Assembly: GCA_035610365.1 (NCBI GenBank)
Contig: CM069435.1
Span: forward strand, 5,296,001-5,360,000
Source of the DNA: Aquatica leii
Taxonomy: Eukaryota > Arthropoda > Insecta > Coleoptera > Lampyridae
Length of the DNA: 64,000 nt
Direction: 5' to 3'
The position numbers were made by a program, and so were the translations under genes. The notes under the pieces were generated by a model, which was given only the letters and a program-made list of their open reading frames with translations, did no database searches and was not told the DNA's origin. Each line of letters begins with the position of its first letter. The first letter of the stretch is position 1. This document shows, one piece after another, positions 44,470 to 56,039 of the stretch.

Positions 44470-45340
44470 GGAAGAAAAACCGTCCAAAAATTCTCAGAAA
44501 ATAAACTTCTAGAAAAATAAAAGAAAAGATTTTCCAAAAATTCTCAAAAAATACATAAACATTCTAGAAAAATAGAAGAAAACCTATTGAAACCAATGTA
44601 GAAAACCAAATTAAAATCGTTCTAGAAGAAACTTAAGCAGATATGTTATTTTAAGAGAAGAAATACGCAGAGTTCTAGACCACAACAAAATCGAAGCAAT
44701 AGGACAATAAAAGCCAGAACGAAACTGCTTGAAGAAAGAATGAACTAAACGAATTGTCACGGTGAAGGAAGTGAATCGACAAGAAACCACTCACAAGTAT
44801 AAGCTAGTACGTTTTGATGGAAAAACTTTTTGGTCAACATACTAAAAGCAGTTTGAAGCCGCAGCTATAGCTAACCGAACTTAAATAAAGAGTTTAGAAA
44901 GTTGCAGAAAGCCTTCAGGAGTTTGAGGCTGACATCGCCAGATTTACGCGATTCGCGTATTCTACAGGTTTAGATAGCTTCTTGGAGCAGTTGGCTATTT
45001 AAACCTTTGTAAACGGCCTTCGAGACAAAAAACGCAGCAGACTTTACAGTTACTTCGACCTAAGAAGTTGAATGACGCTTTAACTCAAACCTTGAACTTT
45101 AAGGTAGCAAAACAAGCCTTGCTTCGAAACAGCCACAAGCTCCGCTGTGTTGCAAATGTACCCGCGCAGACACAGGAAAATATCGAAGAAATGATGGGAC
45201 GTGTATTCCACGAACAAATAGCTTGGAGAAGAAAAGTAACTTACGACGACACTGTGTAAGCCCAAAAAAGGACTAGAACAGGTCGACCGAATGAGGCAAA
45301 AGTCGACCTCAACGAGCCATGCCTTTGAGATTAACATTCA
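44470..45340 (+). pseudogene. Gyp-A2 gag
   Basis: The N-terminal repeats are recognisable (KNSQKI, KHSRKIEENL-like). QEFEADIARFTRFAYST-like residues and LEQLAI are readable near 44915-45000. The frame 45068-45259 (LNDALTQTLNFKVAKQALLRN) matches the Gyp-A1 gag end. Stops throughout. Confidence 0.7.
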
Positions 45341-47230
45341 AATAGCATCGTCAATAGAGCAATTGCACAGCATTTATCTAGATCAATAGACAAGATGCTG
45401 GTTGACACGGAAGCGACAAAGACCATCATTCACTCTGACATCTTATTGGAAAATGAGAAGACATCACTAGTAATAGTACAAGTTCGACTGGCGAAGAAGT
45501 ACCTACCTACTCACGGACCAGTAACACCATTGATTTGGGAAATGGAGTACTCGACCATCAAGTACTGGTAGTCGACATCATGGAGGAAGAAATTATCTTA
45601 GGGATAGACGTTATAAAGTTGTATGGGTTCCATTTAGATATGAAGAACGATGTCTCGAAGATTGACGCTAAAAAAATTCCTTTTCGTTCGTCAGAGAAAG
45701 CTGCTGTGCGAATCTTATTGAGTGAAAACGTTACTCTGTCTGGAAGAACTAAGAATGTGGTGATGGCACGCTTAGATGGAAATCTTCGGAAAGACTACAC
45801 TCGCGCAATTGAACTAATGGAAAGCGAATTGATAAAATAAACACGAGTGAAGAACACGGTGATCTTGAATATCAACTTGGATCCGAGAACACTTCAACCA
45901 AGACCAGCATGCTAAAGTTAAGACGTTGATCCAACAGTATCAAGATGTGTTTGCGTTGGAGATTAGTTCCAAAGGAAGAACTGACGTGATAAAGCACAAA
46001 ACTAATACCGGAGACGTTCGACTAATACAACAGCATTCACACCGACTTTTTTTGGCAAAAAGAAAAAAGCAGACAAATAATTACGGATATCGAGAGAGAA
46101 GGTGTAATTGAAGTTTCAAATAGTCTATGGGTGTCCCCAGTGGCACTAGAAAAGAAGCAAAATGGATCAATGAGGTTTTGCGTAGACTATAGCCAGCTGA
46201 ACGACGTGACCAAAAAGGATAACTACCCTTATCAAGAATTGACGATACTTTAGACACCCTGTCAGGATCCAATAGTTTTCCACAATGGATTCAAAAAGTG
46301 GTTACTTGCAAGTGGAATTGGAACTTAAGGACAATGAACAAACAGCGTTTACGATTTGAACTGGTTTGTAGCAGTTCACTGTTATGCTCTTTGGTCTGCA
46401 ACGTTCGAGTGTTAAAAACTATCTTGGAAGGATTGTTTTGAAAGACGTGCTTGGTTTATCTAGATGATGTAGTTGTAGTTAAACGGTCGTTTGAAAAACA
46501 TTTGAACAACTAGAAAGAAATGTTCCAACGACTACGTGGTACAAATCTAAAACTGAGCCGAAAGAAGTGCCACGTATTTAAGAAAAAATTGAGATATCTT
46601 GGCTACGTCATATCTAGAGATGAAGTAAAAACTGACTTAGACAACAGCAAGCAGTGCAAGCATGACCAAAACCAATCAACAAACATCACGTCCGAAGTTT
46701 TCTTGGATTGTGCACCTATTATAGACTACTTGTACCCGGATTTGCCAATATTTCCAAACTTTTGACAAAACTGGCTAAAATAAAGGCAGAATATAAATGG
46801 AAAACTCATTCCAACAATTAAAACATATCCTAATAATTTCGTCGATTTTAATTTATCTAAGAGAAAATGGAACATTTGTTTTGGATACCGATGCAAGTAA
46901 TCTGGCCATAGGTGCAATCCTTTAATAGGTGAAAGATGGACAAGAAAATTGCGTATTTTTGCAGTTTTGTCTAAGTCAGATAGAAATTATAGGTGACTAG
47001 AAGAGAACTGTTATCAGTAGTCAAGTCCAAGCACTTTTATAAATACTTGCAGTATTGTACTGCAGTTTTGTAATCCGGAAGAACAAGTGGCAAAATGATG
47101 ACTGCAAGAGTATGACACAGAACGCCGTGCCGGAAGTAGTCACGAAAACCTTGCCTTGTTCAGAAAACTATGTTTGCGCAAACTGTAGTAATTCTTTTGA
47201 ATGGCGTATCCGCAGGTCAAAACCAAACAC
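45340..47230 (+). pseudogene. Gyp-A2 protease, RT and RNase H
   Basis: Protease at 45395-45840: VDTEATKTIIHSD (active site DTGA changed to DTEA), then VLDHQVLVVDIM and IILGIDVIKLYGFHLDMKND. RT at 45900-46800: NGSMRFCVDYSQLNDVTKKDN, then CLVYLDDVVVV (YLDD intact), KLSRKKCHVFKKKLRYLGYVIS. RNase H at 46860-47120: FVLDTDASNLAIGAI is complete to the first motif. Many frameshifts. It fills the RT gap of Gyp-A1 and shows the unbroken order. Confidence 0.82.
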
Positions 47231-48029
47231 ATTAAATCATTAAATGGTCCAGCAAAAAAGCGCAACGCACCAATGAAACGTTATAACGTGGAAATCCTTC
47301 AAAGAAAGTAGCGATTGACATTGCAAGGCCGTTCCTAGAATCTGATTTGGGAAATAAATACATCCTGGTAGCGATGGATTTATGAAATGAATAGAGGCTT
47401 ACAGTATACCCAATCAATAATCAGATACAGTCGAAGACGTTTTAGTGAAAGAGTTTTTCGACCGGTTTGGAGTTTCGTTAGAATTAGATTACGACAACGC
47501 CGCAACTCTGCGTTGTTGGGAATTAAGAAAACTAGAACGATGTCTACCTCGTCAATCTGAAAGCATGGTTGAACGGATCAATCGAACAATGGAAGTCAAA
47601 ATAGTGTCCAAACACCAAAAAGATTAGGCCAAAGACTATCCTGTGTCATGCTCAGTCGCAAAATACGATTGCCACGCGACCTTCAATTTGGACGAAAACC
47701 GGGAAAAAAAGTCGCTGGAGAAGCTGACGTCAGCAAATTAATAAAAAGACTAGACAAAATAAATGAGGCGGTAAAAACAACCAAATTACCAGCGACAGAA
47801 TAAAGACCAGATATGACGTCAAAGCACAAAACGGTAGATTTTAATGGCGACATTGTGCAATTGTACAATCCTTAAAGAAGACTTGGTTTGTCGCCGAAAC
47901 TGCAGATGCAATGTGAGGGCCTTTATAAAGTTGTGCAACGTATCAATGACGTAATATATCGATTCCCAAAACCAACCAGAGGCGAGCGAAAAGATCTGTT
48001 TGCTGGCGATAACAACATTATTCAAGACC
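47230..48029 (+). pseudogene. Gyp-A2 integrase
   Basis: Pieces in shifted frames: GPAKKRNAPMKRYNV, AIDIARPF (first Asp), GNKYILVAMD, FFDRFGVSLELDYDNAATL (second Asp region decayed), SESMVERINRTM (Glu), then LQMQCEGLYKVVQRINDVIYRF and the tail up to FAGDNN. It is cut at 48029 by the MULE. Confidence 0.8.
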
Positions 48030-48216
48030 GGTTCTACGAAAAAAGGTTGCGGGCATTTAGTCGCGCGAAAAAATGTCGCGCACATTTGGTCGTTGCTCAA
48101 AAGGTCGCCGACGAAAAAAGGTCGCCAGCGACAAAAAGACGCGGGCAAATGGTCGCACGAAAAAAAGGCGTGTAGGAAAATATAGCTTTTGGTTTATACT
48201 TAAAACGACGAGCTGG
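48030..48216 (+). repeat. MULE left TIR
   Basis: It ends in TTTGGTTTATACTTAAAACGACGAGCTGG, the complement of the inner edge of the right TIR (CCAGCTCGTCGTTTGAAG at 54330). It has one more GGTCGC sub-unit than the right TIR. Confidence 0.88.
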
Positions 48217-48690
48217 GTGCAACTGGGCAGTTACCTTCCATGGCATCCCTAAAGCGAACTATTCAACACACACGTCAAAAAAAGGAAGGTATTCCGGCAA
48301 ACCCTATTAATTTAACTAAACTTGTTATTCCGGAAGAATACACCAGAAACAGCAATGGCAAATCTTTTCTTTTATTCGATAGTGGTCCAAACGAACAAAG
48401 AATTTTGATATTTTCCACCGAAAGAAATTTAACTTTTATGGAGAACTGTGATCACTGATATCCTGATGGAACGTTTACGTGTACTCCTCCATTATTTGGT
48501 CAGCTGTATACAATTCATGGCGTACAGTATAGCAACGTTGTACCAACAGTTTATGCTCTTCTTCCCAATAAAACTAAGGAAACATAAACTCGACTCTTTC
48601 AAGAATTAAAAACTTTAAGACCAGGTTTACGACCTGCAACGATAATGGTAATTAATGCTGTAGAAGAAGAGTTGTTACGTGCGAAATTTT

Positions 48691-49975
48691 CATAACGTAG
48701 TACCCTGTATATTGACTTAAAATTAGATTCTGGTTTTGACGCCTTCTGCCGATCTTTTTGGTTACTGAGAGTTTGCGAAGCCATTTTGAAGCTGTCAACT
48801 ACGTGAGACGGTCTGTGTCGAAAAATTTGACCTGATTCCTATGATTCTAAGTGCATCCATTGTGATGAGTACGAATTTATAAGTCAATTACGAATTTATT
48901 GTAATCTATTCGGCACAGGGTAAGATATTTTGCATCCGATTTATTAAGATTCCTTTGTAATTTCTGTATTAATTTGATAGCCGGTTTCGCCACGCTTCAA
49001 TCACATGTTCGATTCAAGAAAGAACAATGAACAATAATTACTATTAATAAATACCGTTACCGAACGTGTAAGATTCTGGGAAGGCATATTACCCACAACG
49101 AAAACGAAGTCTCGACAAGCATTACTTTGGAGATGTTATTTCTTGTACACCAGTCGATTGCGTTACCACCCACCTGTTCGTAATTACAACTAACAGCATT
49201 CGATACAACGGGTTTTTATATCTCATTTAATTTATTATTATTAACGATTTTGTAGCTTCCTATCTTAGTGAGTTATTGTGTGACACGATTTGCTATTCAA
49301 TATCTATTTTAGGCTGCTACCGGGGAAAACGTTTTCTTCGCGCAAGTAGGCACTGGATTTTTCTTCGCTGTCATAAAAGTCACTCACGGAACTTTGGCTA
49401 ATGTTAATTTCCGTAATTACGTTTATTGTTACAATACCATTAAGGTAATTTCAATTATCATTTAGGGAGTATCGCATGCTGTGCACAAACAATATTTATT
49501 ACGAAATTATCTTCGCTATTTCGATGCAACTTAACTTATGTATTGTGTGTTGCCGATATTTCTGGCATTTATGAATTGAGAAATTAAACATACTCCTGTT
49601 AATCTTCTACGTTGCTAAATTAAAATTTTTATACCTGTTAATTATACTTGTTAATCTTTCTAGCATTTATGAATTCAGAAATCAAATATACTCTTGTTGA
49701 TCTTCTACGTTACTACATTAAAGTTTTTATACCTGTTAATCTTTCTTTTATGGTAACATACCTTTCTCTTTTAATTGTGGTTACCCGAACACCAGAGTAA
49801 CAAGGATTACGAACCTAAAAATTCGTTACAAGTTTGGACCGTCTGTCGTGATCGAGGCAGAAGTGTTAATTAGGATTAATCTGGCGCCCTTAATTATAAT
49901 TCTCTTGAAATTCCCCTATCTCCGACTGTGTGAGTTGGCCGTGCAAGGTTCGTAAGACCTAAAGCTTGTAACAGA
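48691..49975. other. Unidentified 1.3-kb insert in the MULE transposase
   Basis: It separates RAKF from FPEVRIRGC, which are adjacent in intact relatives. No frame. It contains a diverged tandem repeat (about 97-bp unit) at 49568-49742. Clear terminal repeats or target duplications are not visible, although TAAC occurs near both junctions. Confidence 0.55.
49568..49742. repeat. Two-copy tandem repeat, about 97-bp unit
   Basis: CATTTATGAATTGAGAAATT...TTTATACCTGTTAAT is followed by a near copy, CATTTATGAATTCAGAAATC...TTTATACCTGTTAAT, about 97 bases later. Confidence 0.8.
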
Positions 49976-50402
49976 GTTCCCTGAAGTTAGAATTCGTGGC
50001 TGTTTCTTTCATTTTACTCATGTTTGTGGAGAAACATGCAACGTACAGGATTGCAACGACGTTATACAGAAGACGCGAATTATGCTCTACAACTACGACA
50101 ACTGGCTTTTGCCTACGTACCCGAAGAAAATGTTGTTCGAAGAGATATTGAACAGCGAATTTTACACGCAAAATGAAATTTTGCTATCATCATTTATAAA
50201 TTATTTTGAAGATATGTGGATAGGCCGTTTAGACCGACGACATCAAAGGAGGCAACCTCAGTTTTCAAGAAATCTTTGGAATTGCTTTGAATTTATACAG
50301 GAGGATATACCACGAACAAATAATTCTGTCGAAGGATGGCACAACAGTTTTACGTCTATATTAAAATTCCAACTACAGATATCAAAGGCAAAAAAAAATT
50401 AA

Positions 50403-50716
50403 TTACAGTATACATTATAGTACATTACAGATGTAAAAAGCAAAAAAAAACAAAAAAAAATTAATAAGAAAAAAGAAAAATTAAAAAATGACAAAGGTTA
50501 TGTGAAAGCCGACTTTATAGTATACATTATATTACCTTACATATATAAAATGCAAAAAACAACAAACAAAATAAATAAAATGAAAACTAAAATTTTAAAA
50601 ACAACTTTTAAACACCCCAGTTATTACCTGCCAGTCCTAAGCCTGGATAAAGTGTGAAGGAAAGTTGAATGCAATTTTGAACATATTTACAGTATTGTGG
50701 GACGGTCTACATCTAT
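50403..50716. other. AT-rich MULE 3' part
   Basis: Poly-A-rich, non-coding. It ends at the LINE target site GTCTACATCTAT (50705-50716). Confidence 0.5.
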
Positions 50717-52872
50717 CTCAATAGAATCGTTGCTACGCGGATAGAGCACCACGTGAGAAAAGACGGAGGATTCCATCCCGATCAATACGGGTTTGCGGCG
50801 GGAAAAACAACCACGGAGGCCATAAGACGAGTGGTAAAGCACGTTAAGGAAAGTAAAGCCAGAAATCATTACTGCACCGCGATCTCTCTGGATATCGAAG
50901 GGGCATTCGATAACGCGTGATTCCCAACGATAATAGGGGAAATGAAGCGAAGAAACATTCCGATCGATATAACTGACATAACGAAAGATTACTTCCGAAG
51001 GAAGAAAGTCCAAGTAATACTGGCTAACGAGACGAGAAGCAGAAAAGTGGAAAGAGGATGCCCCCAAGGCAGTTGCACCGGACCAGTCTACTGGAAACTG
51101 GTGTACGACACAATTTTCAGCATTAGACTTCCGGAAAACTGTACTCTCGTCGGGTATGCCGACGACACCATGCTTCTCGTAACCGCGTACAGTTTTAAAG
51201 CACTAAAAGCAACTGCGAACGAAGCACTAGCAGAAATAAACGAATGGGCAAGACGACAAAAGCTAAATTTGAACGCTGAAAAAAGCCAAGCGGTTTTTAC
51301 GGCAAACGTCCACAGCAAAAAAGGCCAACTTTCGTTCTGGGACAGGGCAGGATATATTGCAAGGACAATATAAGGTATTTAAGCGTTTTAATTGACAATA
51401 GATTAAACTGGAACCCGCACATTGACTACGTGGCCAACAAAAGCCGAAAACTTACAGGCAAGATCGGCTCGGCGGCCTCGTTAACGTGGAGTTTTAAAGG
51501 TAGGTCGACACAAAAGATTTATGAAGGAGCAATTCAACCTACCATAACGTACGCGTGCGAAATATAGCAGGAAGGTTGCAACGTGAAAAGCGGCAATAAA
51601 CTTTTAAGCGCCCAGCGAATATTAGCAGTAAGAGCCGCGCAGGCTTACAGCACGGTTTTTACGGAAGCCGCGCTAGTTTTGAGTGATTTACTGCCGATCG
51701 ATTTATTGTTACAGGAAACCGCAACGCTAAAACGTATCGAGAGATCGAACCGGGATATCAGATGGCGAAGCGGACTCGACGACATCGGGTACATAGGGCG
51801 CGAGATAGAGGAAGAATAGCAACCGTCGAAATGGGCCACCCGGCAGACCTGGGATCCTTCCGATTCCAACTTGGAGAGGAAAACATCCCGGCCTGGCGGT
51901 ACTACGGGAGCAGCTTTCGTGCTGTTCTAAAACGATAACGAGCTAATCGCGAAAAAGATGAAGTTGGCGAACGGCTGCACGATCTTTCAATGTGAATTAA
52001 TCGGCATACGAGGGGCACTTCAGCATTTACTGAGGCAGACGCAGGACGTACCGGAGAGAGCAGCAATCGTATGCGACTTGAGAGCTGCGCTTGAAGCTCT
52101 GACGAGCGTCTCCAGGCAAACGGAGCTGGTCTTCGAGGTCTGGAAACTCATAAGACAAGCCAACGACAAAACGCGATTGGAGTTCCGCTGGACCAAAGCT
52201 CACGCAAGAACAGCGGGAAACAAATGAGCCAATCAACTAGCGAAAGAGGCGGCCTTAGCCGACGACATCGACATCGAATATAACCGAATCTCGAAAAGCG
52301 TCATTAAAAACTGACTTCGCGAGCGAATGAACGCGGCATGGAACGAAAGATGGAGAAACGCGAGTACCGGAAGAAACGTGTACACGTTTATACCGACGCT
52401 ACAGATTAGAAGGTCCGTACCCGTGACGCTCGACAGCAACACGGTACAACTAATGAGTGGCCACGGCAATTTCAAAGCCTGCTTGAACAACATCGGGAGA
52501 TCAGACACAGAGCTATGCGAGTGCGGCGGCAGAGACGACGCTCATCACGTCCTCATCAGCTGTCCACTGACGCAACAGCAACGTGGCAACGCGGACGCCA
52601 GGCTAGCACGCATCGGACTAGCATGGCCAACGAACACGCGAGAAATCGGTCTAAACGCAACGCGCGAAGAGTGGTGGCGGGAGTTAAAACGGTTCGCGAA
52701 CGCCCTCGATAGATTAAAACCGGATTCGACGGAAGTAATACGCGATCGGAAACGACAGAAACGGGCGCAAAACGCACGACGACGACGACAACTACTACAA
52801 CGGGAGGAACGGACTAGACGGGACAAAATAACGCGGGAGGGAACGGGCGCGTCGAACTTAGATATGATTTAG
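50717..52872 (+). pseudogene. LINE ORF2: RT palm to RNase H and zinc knuckle
   Basis: RT: NRIVATRIEHHV, DQYGFAAGKTTTEAI, SLDIEGAFDNA (first catalytic Asp), then TGA for an expected Trp near 50918, KVERGCPQGSCTGPVYW and LVGYADDTMLLV (catalytic ADD). A frameshift at about 51370 leads to LSVLIDNRLNWNPHI. RNase H: CELIGIRGALQHLL, IVCDLRAALEAL, FRWTKAHARTAGN and, after a TGA (52226), LAKEAALAD. The C-terminus has CECGGRDDAHHVLISCP, a knuckle typical of R1/LOA-type LINEs. Lesions: TGA near 50918, a TAG near 51565, several frameshifts. The endonuclease and ORF1 are lost by 5' truncation. Confidence 0.88.
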
Positions 52873-54308
52873 TCAGTAATTAGTTAGTAGAATTAATTTT
52901 AAGAATTTAACAAAGGGACGGGTCGGCGCGCACGGGGTGACACGGGGGGGGGTTATTAAACCCCCCACAAAAGGGAGAGGAATGCGGCCGACGCCGTGAC
53001 ACGCGACTGCAAGCAAATGGAACGAGTCACGAGCACTGCCCGGACGGGACGCATGAAGCGAGGCTGGTCTCTTTAAGAAAGCAAGTAGGTTAACGGGGTC
53101 GAACCGTATCGTTTCCGACGCGATCGGGATAGACACTAGATCTTTTCTTACCCGAGAAAAGATCAAACCGAAACGCCGCGAACGCGATCGGTATAGCGAC
53201 GGGGGGCTAGAATTAGGACTCGACGGAGAACGAGCTGCGAAAACCGTATATCGTCGCCCTCTCGAGGGTGAGGGGCTGCCCTATCTGCGCCTGAGGGATG
53301 CGGCCCGGAAGGGGGGGGGGCACGCCGCCTAGACGGGACGCGGTAGTAGCTGCTTGTTTCGATGGAGAGTCAACTAAAATTAATTTAGGTTAGGCAGACC
53401 GTAGAGTGTTGATAGGGTCCAACGGCACGAAAGGACAAGAGTGACGCAAACGGACGCTAAATGCGGCCAGCGTCACGCGGACGTCAAAGTGCGGAAGTGA
53501 GGCCACGTGGCCTACGTAGTGTTGAGTGCGTTGGGACAACTTTGTTGCGGTCTTAGGTTCAGCAAAATGGACTTGTATTTTATTTTATTTTACTTTAAGT
53601 TTCTACTTTGTTCATTTATTTAATCATCATCATTTGTTAAATTTCGCTTCACTTGTATTTTAATTTCATTGCTACCTTATGTTCATTTATTTATCAAGTT
53701 TAACGTTTTATTCCATTCGAATTGTTGTATTTGTTTTTTACTAGATGTTTACTTTTACTTATTTATGTTACTTGTACCTTATGTTTTACTGTATGTTCAT
53801 CTACTCTATCAACTTTATTTGTTTTATTTCACTTCATTTGTTGTATTTGTTCTTACTTTGTTGTTACTAATTTTTAATTTAATTTGTTTATTCACCTTTG
53901 TTTATTAAATTAATCTTACTTTATTTTGCTTTGCTTTTACTTTGTTTTATATTGATTTTAATTTGATTTACGTTTTCTTTTGTTTTGACTTAGCCGATAA
54001 GTTAGCATAAGTTAGGTTAACATGTAAGTGGACGAGCTGGAAGGAAATTCAGCGAAGCTAGGTACACCGAAAGGAGCATCTAATTTCGACCTGCAAATCC
54101 GGAAAGTTACAACCAGAGGGACTGGAGCAGGTTAGAATTAGTTTTCAATTATATGTAATTTTAAGAAAAATTAGGATTAAGTAGCATTGTAATGTAGGAT
54201 CATTTGTTGTTGAAATACCGATTCAGGAGGAGATGTAATCCCGAAAGGCGGTGCATCTGCCTGCTGCAATCAAGACGATTGTAGTGTATTGATTAAATAA
54301 ATTGTATT
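52873..54308 (+). other. LINE 3' untranslated region
   Basis: The first 690 bases are GC-rich with G-runs (GGGGGGGGTT near 52950, a run of nine G at about 53312). The rest is T-rich, including a low-complexity ORF at 53669-53908 that I reject. No poly-A; the end is GATTAAATAAATTGTATT. Confidence 0.7.
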
Positions 54309-54329
54309 GTCTACATCTATGCTATATTA

Positions 54330-54470
54330 CCAGCTCGTCGTTTGAAGTATAAACCAAAGGCTTTTTTTTTGCTACGCGACCTTTTTTCGTCGGCGACCTT
54401 TTGACGCGCGACCAAATGTGCGCGACATTTTTTCGCGCGACCAATTGCTCGCGACCTTTTTTCGTGACAC
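54330..54470 (-). repeat. MULE right TIR
   Basis: 141 bases complementary to the left TIR, with the phrases CGGCGACCTTTTGACGCG and GCGACATTTTTTCGCGCGAC. Confidence 0.88.
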
Positions 54471-54797
54471 TATTCAAGACCACGTCGAAACCATAGTAAT
54501 AACGAGCAAAACCAAGAATAAAGTCGATGGAATTAACTTCGATAATTTTATGAGCGTGTACGAGGGTTCTGGAAAAGCTAGATTCGGAGTTACAACCGAG
54601 AAGCAACAAGATCTGTTCCAAACACGAAAAGATTACGCCATTCCACATTGCGTGACCGAAAATCTTGAGATTAAGAAGTCATGTGCAAAGCCGTCATACG
54701 AAAAACTCTGGCTAGCATTATGAAATTTCAAAAGAGAAATAGAGTATCACAACATTAAGAAATTAGCAGTACCCAAACTTGGTTGCAGCTTAGATCA
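54471..54797 (+). pseudogene. Gyp-A2 macrodomain fragment
   Basis: The tail HVETIVITSKTKNKV, then FMSVYEGSGKARFGVTTEK and RKDYAIPHCVTENLE. A deletion of about 45 residues joins this to KPSYEKLWLAL, then TGA, FKREIEYHNIKKLAVPKLGC. It thus contains the two ends of the macrodomain seen in Gyp-A1 and keeps KPSYEKLW, which in A1 is broken by TGA. The GCG-D motif reads GCSLDQ. It stops at about 54797, before the CCCH finger. Confidence 0.82.
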
Positions 54798-55977
54798 GGA
54801 GGTAAATGTTTTATTTAGCCGCGAGGCTGAACGTGTTAAATTCGCATGAGTGCAACCTACGATGTGACATCTTTTAGGTTAATCGTTACTTATAATTATC
54901 AGGTTTTCAAAGTATTGGGTATTTTAAAAAAAAATCTCTTTAAACCAAGGTTGAGACTTAGTGTTTATATTATTAATTTAGAAATAAACGTTGTTGGTCA
55001 TTTTGTACAAAAAAAAAGACTGATTTTTCCAATGTTTGGTGATATATTTCCATTACTTAGTTTTAGCAAAAACCTACAAGAATTCTGTTTTGATTTATAG
55101 GTAACGAAACTCATATTAATATTAGTTTTGATTTTCAGTTCAGTTACATCTAACTAAAAGTAATATTTTTTTAAAAGAATATTAATTTTTTGGCCACTTG
55201 CTTGCTTGCTTATAATATAAATAAGATTTCACAAAAGCCGCCTGAAAAAAAAACTCTACAGGCACATATAAGTAAATTTGAGTTACGCATACCTTCTGTC
55301 TAATACTTAAACTAGTAGGTTCGATATCATCTTTAAATTGGGTTAAATCAGCAAAGTTGAAGCATTTTTTCGTGGATTACGACAGTGAAATCAAAAAACC
55401 AATTAAACATCGGATTTTACCTATATTTATTAAAATTCATTTTTTATAAAAAAAATGCTACGAATAAATGTTATGGGAATTAAGTTAACAATTGTTCAAC
55501 CACTAATTACGTTCAAATGATGATAATACTTCTTTTATAAAGAAAATCGGAATGTTGACTTTAATTTAATCCCGAAGTATTACAAATTTAGGCTAATTAA
55601 AACAGCAATTTCTTATTTGGGCATGCGATTTAAATTTATTCGAGCTATTAATGGAACTTTTTTTAATTTATTTTAATTATAAATCAAAGTATAAATGACT
55701 GAGAACTTTTTTAATTAAGGTTTAAAACGTGAGCAGAGAACATAAATACATAAATAGAAAATTCGGCAAAAAAATTTAAGATCTTGTTCATGTTCTTTAA
55801 ACGCTTGAGGCGGTGCTTATAAAAATGGTTAGTAACCTCGTAATTTCGCTGCAAGTAATGTCTACAATGCTAATATTGTTAAATTTAACTAGCCGTTCTG
55901 TTATAACGTAAGTTTGGTTGCCTACCTTGCAGGTCGAGCTTAAAAGTGTCCAATTGCTTTTTTGAGGTAAATACATA
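54798..55977. other. AT-rich non-coding DNA
   Basis: Only short AT-rich frames (for example 54846-55100) without family resemblance. TTGC tetranucleotide run near 55196. Confidence 0.5.
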
Positions 55978-56039
55978 CAGGGTTATTGAAAAGTATGGAG
56001 ATGGAAATTTATTGTCATTGAACATATCTTTGTAGACTT

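Larger units (their letters stand above)
48240..50402 (+). pseudogene. MULE transposase (FLYWCH/MULE type), interrupted
   Basis: N-terminal part, 48240-48690: LVIPEEYTRNSNGKSFLLFD, ILIFSTERNLTFMENC, YPDGTFTCTPPLFGQLYTIH and TIMVINAVEEELLRAKF. It resumes at 49976 with FPEVRIRGCFFHFT, then CLWRNMQRTGLQRRYTEDA, then (frame 50082-50402) INYFEDMWIGRLDRRHQRR and IPRTNNSVEGWHNSF. These are the order and wording of insect MULE transposases. The first catalytic Asp (YPDGTF) and the Glu of SVEGWH are present; the second (TDFE) is lost next to VINAVEE. Lesions: a TGA after DHX near 48456, a TAA after KTKE (48586), the 1.3-kb insert and two frameshifts. Confidence 0.85.
50717..54308 (+). mobile_element. 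R1/LOA-like LINE, 5' truncated, in the MULE
   Basis: It starts inside RT and ends GATTAAATAAATTGTATT. GTCTACATCTAT is duplicated on both sides (50705-50716 and 54309-54320), a 12-bp target duplication. It contains the RT palm, thumb, RNase H and a C-terminal zinc-knuckle-like motif (50717-52872). After these come a GC-rich 3' UTR (52873-53560) and an AT-rich tail (53560-54308). Its GC content contrasts sharply with the surroundings. Confidence 0.88.
48030..54470. mobile_element. MULE DNA transposon with long TIRs and 11-bp target duplication
   Basis: Terminal inverted repeats of roughly 140-187 bases: the left starts GGTTCTACGAAAAAAGG, the right ends CCTTTTTTCGTGACAC. Each TIR is built of alternating GGTCGC / GCGACC words separated by A- or T-runs. 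The flanking duplication is TATTCAAGACC, and 9-11 bp is usual for Mutator-like elements. A transposase relic (48240-50402, +) supports the class. A LINE (50717-54308) entered close to the right TIR. A further 1.3-kb piece splits the transposase. Confidence 0.88.
44455..54797 (+). mobile_element. Gyp-A2: second Gyp-A copy, split by a MULE
   Basis: Left part 44455-48029 and right part 54471-54797. The join is proved by TATTCAAGACC on both sides of the insert (48019-48029, 54471-54481) and by the continuity of the tail peptide (FAGDNNIIQ, then HVETIVITSKTKNKV, matching Gyp-A1 FAGDNHNTQVQVR). The order is gag, protease, RT, RNase H, integrase and the macrodomain start. More decayed than A1, with many stops. 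No LTR recognised; the right end stops inside the macrodomain near 54797. Confidence 0.85.

Noticed and set aside
53669..53908. 79-codon T-rich frame
   Set aside because: Low-complexity sequence in the LINE tail; composition alone explains it.
54361..54470. Maverick/Polinton terminus
   Set aside because: Long TIRs could suggest it, but the 11-bp duplication and the MULE transposase inside fit Mutator-like elements, and no Polinton polymerase or integrase is present.
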